The translations under genes and the position numbers were made by a program. From Oliverpabstia intestinalis (lineage in GTDB: Bacteria; Bacillota; Clostridia; Lachnospirales; Lachnospiraceae), in contig NZ_VUMS01000001.1 in the NCBI RefSeq assembly GCF_009696065.1, positions 124,001 to 188,000 of the forward strand: DNA of 64,000 nucleotides, read 5' to 3'. This document shows positions 39,543 to 49,071 of the stretch, piece by piece. The first letter of the stretch is position 1, and every line of letters begins with the position of its first letter. Under the pieces are notes generated by a model. That model made no database searches and was not told the origin of the DNA. It saw only the letters and a program-made list of their open reading frames with translations.

Positions 39543-40124
39543 ATGGATAATCGGCAGCTGATCATGGAAAAAGCGCTGGAACTGTTTTGTGCCCGTGGAT
39601 ATGATGCGGTTGGGGTGCAGGAGATTGCAGAACAGTCCGGAATTACAAAACCGACGTTGTATTATTATTTTGGAAGCAAGCAGGGACTGATGGAAACGAT
39701 CCTTGAGGAGAACAGTCGTATTCTGGAAGAGATGCTGGAAAAAGCAGTGGAAGAACCGGGGGATGTCCCGCAGGTGTTATATCGTGTGGCGAGAGCATAT
39801 TTTGATTTTGCGGGAAGCCACTGGCAGTTTTATCTGTTTATGATGAGTCAGTTTTATTCCGGAAAAAAATCGGAAGGATTCCGTACGGTGTATCCGCTGA
39901 TCCAGAAGTATTACCAGCTTGTGGTGCGGATCTTTGAGGATTCTGCAGATCGTCTGGGAAATATGGGCGGCCGTCAGGAGCAGTTCGCGGTCAGCTTCAT
40001 GGGGATTCTGGATTCCCATATGATGATGCTGGGAAGAGAGCAGGATGAAGAACACGGACTGGTGATGACGGATCAGAGAACGTATGAGATCGTCCGGCAG
40101 TTCCTGTACGGTATTTATTCATAA
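39543..40124 (+). CDS. TetR/AcrR family regulator
   Basis: A 193-residue repressor. The N-terminal HTH (VGVQEIAEQSGITKPTLYYY, about residues 25-44, then FGSKQGLMETIL) is typical. The C-terminal domain is helical with aromatic residues and should bind an unknown ligand. The start overlaps GAAAGGGGC upstream. Its promoter carries a palindrome suited to self-repression. The next gene (glgB) is 85 bp downstream and may or may not be cotranscribed. Confidence 0.93.
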   Translation: MDNRQLIMEKALELFCARGYDAVGVQEIAEQSGITKPTLYYYFGSKQGLMETILEENSRILEEMLEKAVEEPGDVPQVLYRVARAYFDFAGSHWQFYLFMMSQFYSGKKSEGFRTVYPLIQKYYQLVVRIFEDSADRLGNMGGRQEQFAVSFMGILDSHMMMLGREQDEEHGLVMTDQRTYEIVRQFLYGIYS

Positions 40125-40209
40125 CTGCGAAAGTATGGAACAGTTGCATGTATGAGTGTGAAAAATAACTGGAAAGACAGTTAAGATAAAAGAAAAAGGA
40201 GACGGGGAT

Positions 40210-42117
40210 ATGGCAAAGATGGAGTTTGGGGAACTGGATCAATATTTGTTTGGTCAGGCAACGCATTATGATATTTATAAGAAACTGGGAGCGCATCCGG
40301 TAACACAGAATGGAAAAAGCGGCACGTATTTTGCAGTATGGGCACCGAACGCAGAGGATGTTTCTGTTGTCGGTGAGTTTAATGACTGGGATCCGGAGCG
40401 CCATCCGATGAAAAAGACAGGACCGATCGGTGTCTGGGAGACTTTTGTTGCAGGAGCCAAAGTGGGAGATCTGTATAAATTCTGTATCCGTGCCATGGAC
40501 GGAAGACTGCTGTACAAAGCAGATCCTTATGCAAACTGGTCTGAGATGCGTCCGGGCAATGCATCACGTATCGCGGATATCACAGGCTTCAAATGGGGCG
40601 ATGCCGCATGGTTGAAAAAGAGAAAAGAGACGGATCCGAGAAGAGCTGCTCTTTCCATCTATGAAGTACATCCGGGTTCCTGGAAAAAGCATCCGGCTTC
40701 CGATGGAGATCCGGACGGCTTCTACAGCTATCGGGAACTGGCACATGAGCTGGCAGATTATGTAAAACGTATGGGTTATACTCATGTGGAACTGATGGGC
40801 ATCGCGGAGCATCCGTTTGACGGCTCCTGGGGTTATCAGGTTACCGGTTACTATGCACCGACCGCCCGTTTCGGATCTCCGAAAGAATTCAAATATCTGG
40901 TCAATTATTTACATAAAAATAAGATCGGTGTCATCCTCGACTGGGTACCGGCACATTTTCCGAAAGATGCTCACGGACTGGCAGAGTTTGACGGAACCTG
41001 TATCTACGAGCATTCTGATCCACGTCAGGGAGAGCATCCGGACTGGGGTACCAAGATCTTTAATTATGGAAAAAACGAAGTCAAGAATTTCCTGATCGCG
41101 AACGCACTGTACTGGATCGAAGAGTTCCATGTAGACGGTCTGCGTGTGGATGCAGTGGCGTCCATGCTGTATCTGGATTATGGAAAGAAAGACGGACAGT
41201 GGATCGCGAACAAATATGGCGGTAACGAGAACCTGGAGGCTATTGAATTTTTCAAGCATCTGAATACTCTGATTCTTGGAAGAAACAAAGGAACCATGAT
41301 GATCGCTGAAGAGTCTACTGCATGGCCGAAAGTAACCGGAGATGTGGAAAAAGAGAACGGTCTCGGATTCACGTTTAAGTGGAACATGGGATGGATGCAC
41401 GATTTCCTGGAGTATATGAAACTGGATCCGTATTTCAGAAAATTCAACCATAATAAGATGACCTTCTCCATGACGTATGCCTTCAGCGAGGAGTATATTC
41501 TGGTACTGTCTCATGATGAAGTTGTCCATCTGAAATGCTCCATGATCAACAAGATGCCCGGAGAGTACGATGACAAATTTGAGAATCTGAAAGCCGGATA
41601 TTCCTTCATGATGGGTCACCCGGGTAAGAAGCTGCTTTTTATGGGACAGGAGTTCGGACAGTTTCAGGAGTGGAGTGAGGCGAGAGAGCTTGACTGGTAT
41701 CTGCTCCGTGAGGCAAGACATCAGCAGTTACAGGATTATGTAAGAGATTTGCAGATGATGTATAAAAAATATCCGGCACTGTATGCGGATGCCAATGGCT
41801 ATGATGGTTTTCAGTGGATCAATGTCGATGATGCAGACAGAAGCATCTACAGTTTCATCCGCTGGTCACCGACGAAAAGAAACAACCTGCTGTTTGTCTG
41901 CAACTTTACTCCGGTAGAACGGAAAGACTACTGGGTAGGTGTACCGCAGAAGAAACAGTGTAAATTAATCCTGAGCAGTGCAGACCCGGCTTACGGCGGA
42001 CAGCATCATGTGGACAATCCGGTATTCAAACCGGTCAAGGGAGAATGTGACGGACAGCCATACCATGTGGCATATCCGCTGGCTCCGTATGAAGTTGCAG
42101 TGTTTGCATTTAATTAA
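40210..42117 (+). CDS. glgB: 1,4-alpha-glucan branching enzyme
   Basis: A 635-residue GH13 enzyme that makes alpha-1,6 branches in glycogen. It has an N-terminal CBM48 domain (about 20-110, WAPNAEDVSVVGEFNDWDP), the catalytic barrel and a C-terminal beta domain. The nucleophile is Asp314 (GLRVDAVASM), the acid/base Glu367 (IAEEST) and the third carboxylate Asp436 (LSHDEVVH). The length is near the usual 630-730. No other glycogen gene is adjacent. AAAAGGAG precedes the start. Confidence 0.97.
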   Translation: MAKMEFGELDQYLFGQATHYDIYKKLGAHPVTQNGKSGTYFAVWAPNAEDVSVVGEFNDWDPERHPMKKTGPIGVWETFVAGAKVGDLYKFCIRAMDGRLLYKADPYANWSEMRPGNASRIADITGFKWGDAAWLKKRKETDPRRAALSIYEVHPGSWKKHPASDGDPDGFYSYRELAHELADYVKRMGYTHVELMGIAEHPFDGSWGYQVTGYYAPTARFGSPKEFKYLVNYLHKNKIGVILDWVPAHFPKDAHGLAEFDGTCIYEHSDPRQGEHPDWGTKIFNYGKNEVKNFLIANALYWIEEFHVDGLRVDAVASMLYLDYGKKDGQWIANKYGGNENLEAIEFFKHLNTLILGRNKGTMMIAEESTAWPKVTGDVEKENGLGFTFKWNMGWMHDFLEYMKLDPYFRKFNHNKMTFSMTYAFSEEYILVLSHDEVVHLKCSMINKMPGEYDDKFENLKAGYSFMMGHPGKKLLFMGQEFGQFQEWSEARELDWYLLREARHQQLQDYVRDLQMMYKKYPALYADANGYDGFQWINVDDADRSIYSFIRWSPTKRNNLLFVCNFTPVERKDYWVGVPQKKQCKLILSSADPAYGGQHHVDNPVFKPVKGECDGQPYHVAYPLAPYEVAVFAFN

Positions 42118-42147
42118 GGAAAAAGAATAAAGATAAAAAAGAATGAC

Positions 42148-42194
42148 AGAACCTGTCAGCAGAGAATTATGAACTGCTGGCAGGTTCTTTTTTT
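42148..42194 (+). terminator. Terminator of glgB
   Basis: AGAACCTGTCAGCAG pairs with CTGCTGGCAGGTTCT and is followed by about eight T. Confidence 0.9.
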
Positions 42195-42412
42195 GCATTG
42201 CATATCAATAATTGCCTGCAAGTTCCATGGCGAGCGAATGCTGTGATAATGAGCAAAGCGTGCGGAGCGTATTTGGTTCGTCCGCAATGCCCAAATAAAA
42301 GTTCTGTAAATTGTATGTGAATTACAAAAAATTAACACAACTTTACAAAACCACGATAGAAGCACCCCGCCCGGGCATGATACTCTGTCTTTCGGAAAGG
42401 AGAACGAAAAAG

Positions 42413-43258
42413 ATGTTTAAGATGTTAAATCCGAGACGGTTTTATCATGCCGTTGGAAAGAAGAAGTTTCTGGAATTTATCCTGCTGGCCGTATTTATCT
42501 TATTCTTTTATGAACCGCTGTTGAATATGCTGATGTTAGCGTTTGCAAATGAATATAATGTGCCGTCAGTACTTCCAAAGGAGTGGGGCTTTAAGTGGTG
42601 GGGGTATGTGTTCGGACAGAAGAGTCTGGTGTCTTCGATGATCCAGTCCTTTATCATCGCGATTGCGACGACTGTGATCTCGATGATCTTCTGTATTCCG
42701 GCGGCGTACTCACTGGCGAGATTTCAGTATCCGGGAAGAAAAGTATTTATGCTGTCCTTCCTGCTGACCAATGCATTTCCGAAGCTGGGAATCTACACTT
42801 CCATCGCCGTTTTATTTTACAAATACGGACTGATGGGAACATATGCCGGAGTAATTATCATTCACATGATCAACTCCATGATGTTTATGGTATGGCTGCC
42901 CTCGAGTGCGTTCCGCAACGTACACCGGCAGCAGGAGGAAGCTGCGAGGGATGCTGGTGCAAGTCCGGTCCGTACCTTCTTCAAGGTGACACTGCCGATG
43001 GCGATGCCGGGAATCGCAGTTGCTACCCTGTACACCTTCCTTGGTTCCATGGAAGAGGCACAGGGAACGATGCTGGTAGGTCTTGCGAGAATCCAGACCA
43101 TGCCGGTAGCCATGTACGGAATCGTGCTTGACAGCTCCGCGATCCAGATCGGTGCGGTATTTGCCATTCTGCTGATCATTCCGTCGGCACTGCTGATCTT
43201 TGTGATGAGAAAATATATCGGACCGGAAGCAATTGCCGGTGGTTTCAAGATGAAATAA
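42413..43258 (+). CDS. ABC transporter permease 1 (glycerophosphodiester-type locus)
   Basis: A 281-residue permease with six helices and the coupling loop EEAARDAGASPVRTFFKVTL. The start at 42413 follows GGAAAGGAGA; a frame open from 42311 has no ribosome site. It is the first gene of a five-gene operon: permease, ATPase, binding protein, permease, phosphodiesterase. The rest of the 42195-42412 gap holds a 21-bp word shared with 4141-4161 (reverse orientation) and probably the operon promoter. Confidence 0.9.
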   Translation: MFKMLNPRRFYHAVGKKKFLEFILLAVFILFFYEPLLNMLMLAFANEYNVPSVLPKEWGFKWWGYVFGQKSLVSSMIQSFIIAIATTVISMIFCIPAAYSLARFQYPGRKVFMLSFLLTNAFPKLGIYTSIAVLFYKYGLMGTYAGVIIIHMINSMMFMVWLPSSAFRNVHRQQEEAARDAGASPVRTFFKVTLPMAMPGIAVATLYTFLGSMEEAQGTMLVGLARIQTMPVAMYGIVLDSSAIQIGAVFAILLIIPSALLIFVMRKYIGPEAIAGGFKMK

Positions 43259-43297
43259 AAAGTGAAAGAATATCCAGGAGGATAGAAAGAAGTTAGT

Positions 43298-44272
43298 ATG
43301 GAAGAACGAAAAGTAAAACTGGAATTAAAAGATATGGCAAAAAAATACGATAACGGAGACGGTGTGGAACACATTAATCTGAAAGTGTACGAAGGAGAAA
43401 TCGTAACCTTCCTCGGACCTTCCGGATGTGGAAAATCCACGATCTTAAGAACCATCGGTGGGTTCATGGATGTGACTGACGGGGATATTCTGGTGGACGG
43501 ACAGTCCATTGTGAATCTGCCACCGGAAAAAAGACCGACCGCTATGGTGTTTCAGAGTTATAATCTCTGGCCGCATATGACCATCTATGAAAATCTGGCA
43601 TTCGGCTTAAAACTGCGGAAGGTTCCGAAAAAGGAGATAGATGCAGAGATTAAAAAGATGCTGGAACTGGTTTCCATGAGCGGTTTTGAGAAAAAATATC
43701 CGGGACAGCTCTCCGGTGGTCAGCAGCAACGAATCGCGATTGCCCGCTCCCTGTTGTTAAAACCATCTCTGTTACTGTTGGACGAGCCATTTTCCGCGCT
43801 GGATGCGAAGATCCGCCAGCAGATGCGTGAGGAGCTGAAAAAGATCCAGAGCGACCTCGGTATCACGGTTATTTTCGTAACCCATGACCAGGAGGAGGCG
43901 ATGGCACTGTCCCACCGGATCGTGGTTATGAACAAAGGAAAATTTGATCAGGTAGGAACACCGGGAGAAATCTACGACAGCCCGGCAACCCTTCATGTGG
44001 CATCCTTCATCGGGGAGATGAACTTTATCCGGAATGGCGGCAGCACGATTGCAGTCCGTCCGGAGGATATCGTAGTCAACAAGGGACACGGTCCGATGGA
44101 AGCAGTTGTCCGCACGATCATGATGCTCGGTCATTATGTGGTTCTGACAGTACAGCGTGGAAATGAGATCATCAAATGTTATGTCGACCGGGAACTGAGT
44201 GATCAGCTTCGCGAGGGAGATCTGGTAAATCTCACGATCGGAAAACACACGGTATTTTCCCGGGCTGCGTAA
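43298..44272 (+). CDS. ABC transporter ATP-binding protein (PotA/UgpC-type)
   Basis: A 324-residue ATPase. Walker A is GPSGCGKST (near residues 44-52), the signature LSGGQQQR, Walker B LLLLDEPFSALD and the switch His follows in VTHDQEEAMALS. A C-terminal OB-like regulatory part of about 90 residues (IAVRPEDIVV) is typical of MalK/PotA/FbpC proteins. AGGAGG is upstream. It should energise the two permeases encoded on either side. Confidence 0.95.
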   Translation: MEERKVKLELKDMAKKYDNGDGVEHINLKVYEGEIVTFLGPSGCGKSTILRTIGGFMDVTDGDILVDGQSIVNLPPEKRPTAMVFQSYNLWPHMTIYENLAFGLKLRKVPKKEIDAEIKKMLELVSMSGFEKKYPGQLSGGQQQRIAIARSLLLKPSLLLLDEPFSALDAKIRQQMREELKKIQSDLGITVIFVTHDQEEAMALSHRIVVMNKGKFDQVGTPGEIYDSPATLHVASFIGEMNFIRNGGSTIAVRPEDIVVNKGHGPMEAVVRTIMMLGHYVVLTVQRGNEIIKCYVDRELSDQLREGDLVNLTIGKHTVFSRAA

Positions 44273-44368
44273 GACAGTGAGACAATAAGCCGGGGGCAGC
44301 TAATGTCTGCTTCTGACATCATCATATAGAAGAATCTATAACAAAAGCAAATGAGGAGAAATGAAAAA

Positions 44369-45568
44369 ATGAAAATGAAAAAAGTAATGGCAGCGATGCT
44401 TGCCGGAATGATGCTGGTATCTATGGCAGGATGTGGAACAGGTGCACAGGGAGGTTCTGACAGTGCAGGTACAGACAGTGCACAGACACAGGAAAGTACA
44501 GATGGAAAATCAACACTGACGATCTGGGCCAGTGGTTCTGATAATGTACGTCAGGTTTTTGAGACACTGATCGATGATTTTAATAATAATTCCGAATATG
44601 CAGACAAATATCAGGCAGAACTGCAGTTTATGCTGAGTGGTACCGGAACACAGTCCATGACAGATATGCTGGCAGCCGCTTACAAAGCAAAACAGACGGA
44701 TACAGATTATGATCTGGTAGATCTGGGTGGTGATGATCTGTCCAAAGTGATTTCCCAGATCGGAGAGGAAGCTTTTGTAAAACTGGATAAGAACAAAATC
44801 CCGAATTCTGAAAATGTAGAAGCAAAAAGCGCTCTGGCAACGGATTATGTACAGCCTTATCGTGGAACTACCGTTATTCTGGCTTACGATTCCGAAAAAG
44901 TACCGACACCGCCGAAGACTATGGATGAGCTGGTACAGTGGATGAAGGATAACCCGGGAAGATTCGCCTACAATGCACCGGGAACCGGTGGCGCCGGAGA
45001 TTCTTTCGTACGGACATCTGTATACAACTATATGCCGGAAGAGGCCATTACTTCAGATGATCCGTCCTGGGAAGACCAGTGGACCGAAGGATTTGATTTT
45101 CTGAAATCCATTCATCCATATATGTATCAGTCCGGCGGTTCTGTGGTTTATCCGAGCAAGAATCAGGGTACGCTGGACCTGCTGAACCAGGGTGAGATCG
45201 ATATGTGTCCGAACTGGGCAGATATGGTACTGTCCCAGAGAGCGGAAGGAACCTTAAAAGACACCATTAAGATCACACAGATCGATCCGTCTCTGACCGG
45301 TTCTCTCCAGTCTCTGGCAATCCCGACCTTCGGTTCCAACGAAGAAGGCGCTTACGCATTCATGAACTACATCCTTACCACAGCTGCACAGGAGATTCTG
45401 GTAAAACAGATGGCAGCAATTCCGCTGATCGATACCGCACAGCTGGATATGACCGGTTATGAAGATGTGGAAAGCCTGGATGTCAGCAACTTCCGTATCA
45501 TGTCTATCGGAGATCTGTCTACAGACTTCAACGAAAAATGGGATAACGAGATCGGAACTCTGAACTAG
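44369..45568 (+). CDS. ABC transporter binding lipoprotein
   Basis: A 399-residue extracellular binding lipoprotein. The start at 44369 follows GAGGAG; an ATG at 44351 would place the ribosome site inside the gene. The signal peptide ends in the lipobox MAGC. LTIWASGSDNVRQVFETLID is typical of family 1 binding proteins, and PGRFAYNAPGTGGAGDSFVR resembles the YnjB-like group. The ligand is unknown; the phosphodiesterase gene in the same operon suggests glycerophosphodiesters. Confidence 0.88.
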   Translation: MKMKKVMAAMLAGMMLVSMAGCGTGAQGGSDSAGTDSAQTQESTDGKSTLTIWASGSDNVRQVFETLIDDFNNNSEYADKYQAELQFMLSGTGTQSMTDMLAAAYKAKQTDTDYDLVDLGGDDLSKVISQIGEEAFVKLDKNKIPNSENVEAKSALATDYVQPYRGTTVILAYDSEKVPTPPKTMDELVQWMKDNPGRFAYNAPGTGGAGDSFVRTSVYNYMPEEAITSDDPSWEDQWTEGFDFLKSIHPYMYQSGGSVVYPSKNQGTLDLLNQGEIDMCPNWADMVLSQRAEGTLKDTIKITQIDPSLTGSLQSLAIPTFGSNEEGAYAFMNYILTTAAQEILVKQMAAIPLIDTAQLDMTGYEDVESLDVSNFRIMSIGDLSTDFNEKWDNEIGTLN

Positions 45569-45590
45569 AGTCAGATCCAAAGGAGCAAAT

Positions 45591-46436
45591 ATGAAGAATA
45601 AGACAAAAGGACTGCTGGCAGCGTACGGAATGGTGCTGCCGGCATTCCTGGTGGTAATGCTGACGGTCGCTTATCCGATCGTATCCGCAGTGATCCAGAG
45701 TTTTCAGGATGAGGATACCGGCGCATTTACCACAGCAAACTATACCTACTTTTTTACCGAAACCGCACAGAGAAACAACCTGCTGTACACCCTGTTTGTC
45801 GTCATCGTGACGGTTGTGATCGCCATTGTGCTGGCATATCTTCTGGCACTGTATCTGCGGTTTGTCAAATCCGGGATCTCGAGAGCCATCGGCATGCTGT
45901 ACCTGCTTCCGCGATTTGTACCGACCATGTGTGCCGTGTATGCGATGATCACGATCATCCGTGATTCGGGACTGATCAACCGGATCGGTCTGCTGTTCGG
46001 ACTGGACATCAAGCTGGGGCTGATGTATCATGCAAGTGGTATCATCGTGATGAATATGTGGTTTAACATCCCGTTTGCAACCATGATGATCGCCGCAGGG
46101 CTGGGAGCGATCCCGGATTCGATCATTGAGGCATCGAGAGACAGCGGTGCGGGAAGATGGAAAACCTTCACCAGCATGATCCTGCCACTGTCCATGAAAG
46201 ATGTGGTGGTGGCATCCACGTTTGTATTTATGTCCAATGTGGGTTCCTTTACCACTCCGTACCTGATGGGCGGCAACTCACCGAAGATGCTCGGTATCGC
46301 TCTGTACGATCAGTTTAACAAATATCTGTCCTACAATCGTTCCGCAGCACTTTCTGTGATCATGTTCCTGATCTGTTCAGTGTCTGCAGCAGTTTATATC
46401 TACACAAATCTGAAAGAAAAGGACTGGGAAAAATAA
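45591..46436 (+). CDS. ABC transporter permease 2
   Basis: A 281-residue permease with six helices; the coupling loop is SIIEASRDSGAGRWKTFTSM-like (PDSIIEASRDSGAGRWKTF). It follows the binding protein by 22 bp with AAAGGAG, and its TAA stop overlaps the ATG of the next gene. Confidence 0.9.
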   Translation: MKNKTKGLLAAYGMVLPAFLVVMLTVAYPIVSAVIQSFQDEDTGAFTTANYTYFFTETAQRNNLLYTLFVVIVTVVIAIVLAYLLALYLRFVKSGISRAIGMLYLLPRFVPTMCAVYAMITIIRDSGLINRIGLLFGLDIKLGLMYHASGIIVMNMWFNIPFATMMIAAGLGAIPDSIIEASRDSGAGRWKTFTSMILPLSMKDVVVASTFVFMSNVGSFTTPYLMGGNSPKMLGIALYDQFNKYLSYNRSAALSVIMFLICSVSAAVYIYTNLKEKDWEK

Positions 46437-47116
46437 TGGGAGAGACTATGATAACCGCCCATTCCGGAGCGGACGGAACGAAAGAAAACAGTCTGGAATT
46501 CGTAGCGTATGCGATGCAGACAGGAGCCGATGCACTGGAAGTAGATGTGCGGATGGGAGAAAACGGAATTCTGATTCTGTCCCACGATAAGACAGATGAA
46601 GATGCGGTACGTCTTGCCGATGTATTCCGTATGATGGGAAAATATCCGGGGATGCGGATCAACTGCGATTTGAAAGAGTGTGGGCTGGAAGTGGCGGTTC
46701 GTCAGCTGGCCCTGATATCCGGACTGAAGACAGAGCAGATCCTTTATTCCGGAAGTGTCCGCCCGGTTCCGGTGACAGAATCCTGTATCTGGAGAGATGT
46801 GGAAGTGTTCTGGAACATCGAGGAATATCTTCCGGATATTTATAAGGAACAAAAAGAGGATCTTCTTTTTGAACAGGCGGCATACAAAATCAGCAGAGCC
46901 TGCAGAAAATACGGAATACATACCGTGAATGTAAATGAAAAGATTGCCACAGAAGAATTTATCCGTGTGACCGGTGAAAATGATATTGATCTGTCCGTCT
47001 GGACCGTCAATGATGAGGAACGGTTCCGGGAGCTTCTGGGACAGGGCGTAAAAAATATAACAACAAGAAATGTGAAGATGGCATGTGAAGTCAGAAGCTG
47101 TGAAAAAAGAAGCTGA
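46436..47116 (+). CDS. Glycerophosphodiester phosphodiesterase family protein
   Basis: A 226-residue PLC-like TIM-barrel protein of the GDPD family, which releases sn-glycerol 3-phosphate from glycerophosphodiesters. His9, Glu17, Glu35, Asp37 and His50 match the catalytic/metal positions (AHSGADGTKENS, DALEVDVRM, LSHDK), and the later ILYSGS and SVWTVNDEERF fit the barrel. The HRG signature reads HSG, so the usual Arg is replaced by Ser. No signal peptide. Start and previous stop overlap (TAATG), showing that it belongs to the transport operon and suggesting the imported compound is a phosphodiester. Confidence 0.85.
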   Translation: MGETMITAHSGADGTKENSLEFVAYAMQTGADALEVDVRMGENGILILSHDKTDEDAVRLADVFRMMGKYPGMRINCDLKECGLEVAVRQLALISGLKTEQILYSGSVRPVPVTESCIWRDVEVFWNIEEYLPDIYKEQKEDLLFEQAAYKISRACRKYGIHTVNVNEKIATEEFIRVTGENDIDLSVWTVNDEERFRELLGQGVKNITTRNVKMACEVRSCEKRS

Positions 47117-47131
47117 TGACCTGAGAAAAGT

Positions 47132-47172
47132 CCGGAAACCGGAAAAATCACCGGTTATTTCCGGGCTTTTTT
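47132..47172 (+). terminator. Terminator after the phosphodiesterase operon
   Basis: CCGGAAACCGG pairs with CCGGTTATTTCCGG (with a small bulge) and is followed by a run of six T. Confidence 0.8.
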
Positions 47173-47189
47173 CGATTTGTGAGAACAAT

Positions 47190-47225
47190 ACAAAAACACC
47201 TCGCGGGATATTATCAGTGAACGGA
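47190..47225 (+). repeat. Fragment of the 142-bp element
   Basis: ACAAAAACACCTCGCGGGATATTATCAGTGAAC matches (in pieces) the right part of the 142-bp elements at 26071 and 54211. The rest of the element is missing. Confidence 0.55.
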
Positions 47226-47266
47226 TCAGGAACATACCAAAAAACTATGTTTATGGCGAAAATGAA

Positions 47267-47295
47267 TTGACAAAGCTAACATGATACAGTATGAT
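47267..47295 (+). promoter_or_regulatory. Promoter of the oligopeptide importer operon
   Basis: TTGACA (47267-47272) and TATGAT (47290-47295) with 17-bp spacing, about 40 bp before the start codon. Confidence 0.75.
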
Positions 47296-47335
47296 TGTTA
47301 AAAAATCAGGCCAAATAAGGAGGAGAAAGAGTAAA

Positions 47336-48961
47336 ATGAAAAGATTCAAAAAACTTGTATCTGTACTTACTCTGACAGCGATGCTTGCAGCAAGTCTGAC
47401 AGCCTGTGGCGGAAAAGATCCGGTTGCAGAAGATGACAGCACAGCAGGCACAACCACTGCCGACAGCAGTACAGTTACCACAGAGACTTCTGGTGACAGC
47501 ACATTTACCTATGCCATCTCCGGGGACCCTACAGAGACTGTCAATGTTATTACAACATCTGACCGTTGGGGATTATCTACTGTAAAGATGATCTACTCCC
47601 CACTGTATATGAATAATGCCGATGGAATTAACTGGTTCCTGGCTACAGATTATAGCGTATCCGATGACAATCTGACCTATACATTTAAACTGAGAGATGA
47701 TGTGAAATGGTCTGACGGTGAACCATTTACCGCAGATGACGTGGTATTCACATACGAAGCCATGGAACAGGAGGATAACCTTGGCTGGGCTTATTCTCAG
47801 CTGGTTTACGATCAGGGAACGGTAAAAGTGGAAAAAGTGGATGACTACACCGTATCTTTCACATTCCCGTTCGTAACACCTACGGCTATCGAGATGTTAA
47901 GTCAGATTTTCATCATGCCGGAGCACATCTACAAAGATGTCACAGATTTTGAGCATAACGATTACAACATGAACTCCGTAGGAACCGGTCCTTACAAACT
48001 GGTAGAGTATCAGTCAGGCTCATATCTGAAGTTTGAAGCAAACGAAAACTACTACAAAGGTGAACCGTCTGTTAAAAATATAGTATTCCAGATCATCGAA
48101 AATGCAGATACCGCGATCCTGGCTCTGCAGAACGGTGAAGTGGATGCTTATCAGATGACACCACAGCAGGTGAAAAAACTGGATCTGGATGCAAGCAACC
48201 TGACTGCTTATTCTTACACAGAGGGTCGTGTCGGTTACCTGCAGATCAACTGCAACCGTGTAACAGACGAAAACGTTCGTAAAGCCCTGCTGTTTGCCAT
48301 GGACAGAAAAGCAATGGATGATGCAGCCTTCGAATCTGACGAATACTACAGCATTCCGTATACCTTCCTGCCAACCAACAGCCAGTTCTACACAGAAGAC
48401 GGTGTGGAAAAATACGAGCAGGATATAGACAAAGCAAAGAGTATGTTAGAGGAAGCCGGTGTGAGTGGTCTGAAACTGAAACTGGGTTACATCTCCAGTG
48501 ATACCGTACAATCCGCACAGGCACTGCTGATTCAGGAACAGCTGCAGGAAGTTGGTGTGACGGTAGAACTTGCCGGCGGAGACGGAACAGCCATTGCAAA
48601 CGCAATGAAGGATCCGGATAACGAGTACGATATGTATCTGGGCGGTTATATCATGGGTATTGACCCGGATACCTTCTCCAGCCTGTTTGAAAATGATGGT
48701 GCTTACAACTACATGCACTACAGTGGATACGATACCATCGATCAGCTGTTTGAGGAAGGTCGTTCTGAATTGGATGAGTCTGCAAGAAAGGAAACCTATG
48801 CAAAACTGCAGGCAGCTGTCCAGGATACAGGTGCTTTCTATCCGATCATTTCCAACAACAAGATCTTGGTTGTAAACAACAGAATCCAGGGTGTGGAAGA
48901 TGCAGGACTTGTTCCGGTATATACCTTCGAGGATACTTCCAGTCTGAAAATTTCTGAATAA
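47336..48961 (+). CDS. Peptide ABC transporter binding lipoprotein (family 5)
   Basis: A 541-residue DppA/OppA-type solute-binding lipoprotein. The signal peptide ends in SLTAC (lipobox), followed by a Thr/Ser-rich linker. YTFKLRDDVKWSDGEPFTADDVVFTYE and GTGPYKLVEYQSGSYLKFEANENYY are family hallmarks (quoted in short blocks: FKLRDDVKWSDGEPFTADDV; GTGPYKLVEY). The start at 47336 follows GGAGGAG. It is the first gene of a six-gene operon with Dpp-type permeases, two ATPases and a cysteine desulfidase-like enzyme. The ligand is probably a small peptide. Confidence 0.94.
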   Translation: MKRFKKLVSVLTLTAMLAASLTACGGKDPVAEDDSTAGTTTADSSTVTTETSGDSTFTYAISGDPTETVNVITTSDRWGLSTVKMIYSPLYMNNADGINWFLATDYSVSDDNLTYTFKLRDDVKWSDGEPFTADDVVFTYEAMEQEDNLGWAYSQLVYDQGTVKVEKVDDYTVSFTFPFVTPTAIEMLSQIFIMPEHIYKDVTDFEHNDYNMNSVGTGPYKLVEYQSGSYLKFEANENYYKGEPSVKNIVFQIIENADTAILALQNGEVDAYQMTPQQVKKLDLDASNLTAYSYTEGRVGYLQINCNRVTDENVRKALLFAMDRKAMDDAAFESDEYYSIPYTFLPTNSQFYTEDGVEKYEQDIDKAKSMLEEAGVSGLKLKLGYISSDTVQSAQALLIQEQLQEVGVTVELAGGDGTAIANAMKDPDNEYDMYLGGYIMGIDPDTFSSLFENDGAYNYMHYSGYDTIDQLFEEGRSELDESARKETYAKLQAAVQDTGAFYPIISNNKILVVNNRIQGVEDAGLVPVYTFEDTSSLKISE

Positions 48962-48997
48962 GTAATCATCAAAGATTAGACACTATTTATAATGAGG

Positions 48998-49036
48998 GCG
49001 GAATTCTTCTGAAACAGGCGAAGAGTTCCGCTTTTT
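48998..49036 (+). terminator. Partial terminator after the peptide-binding gene
   Basis: GCGGAATTCTTC pairs with GAAGAGTTCCGC (one G-U) and five T follow. As in the glycan locus, it lies between binding-protein and permease genes. Confidence 0.75.
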
Positions 49037-49071
49037 GGGCTTAAGAATAAAAAACAAAAGGAGAAAAAGGT

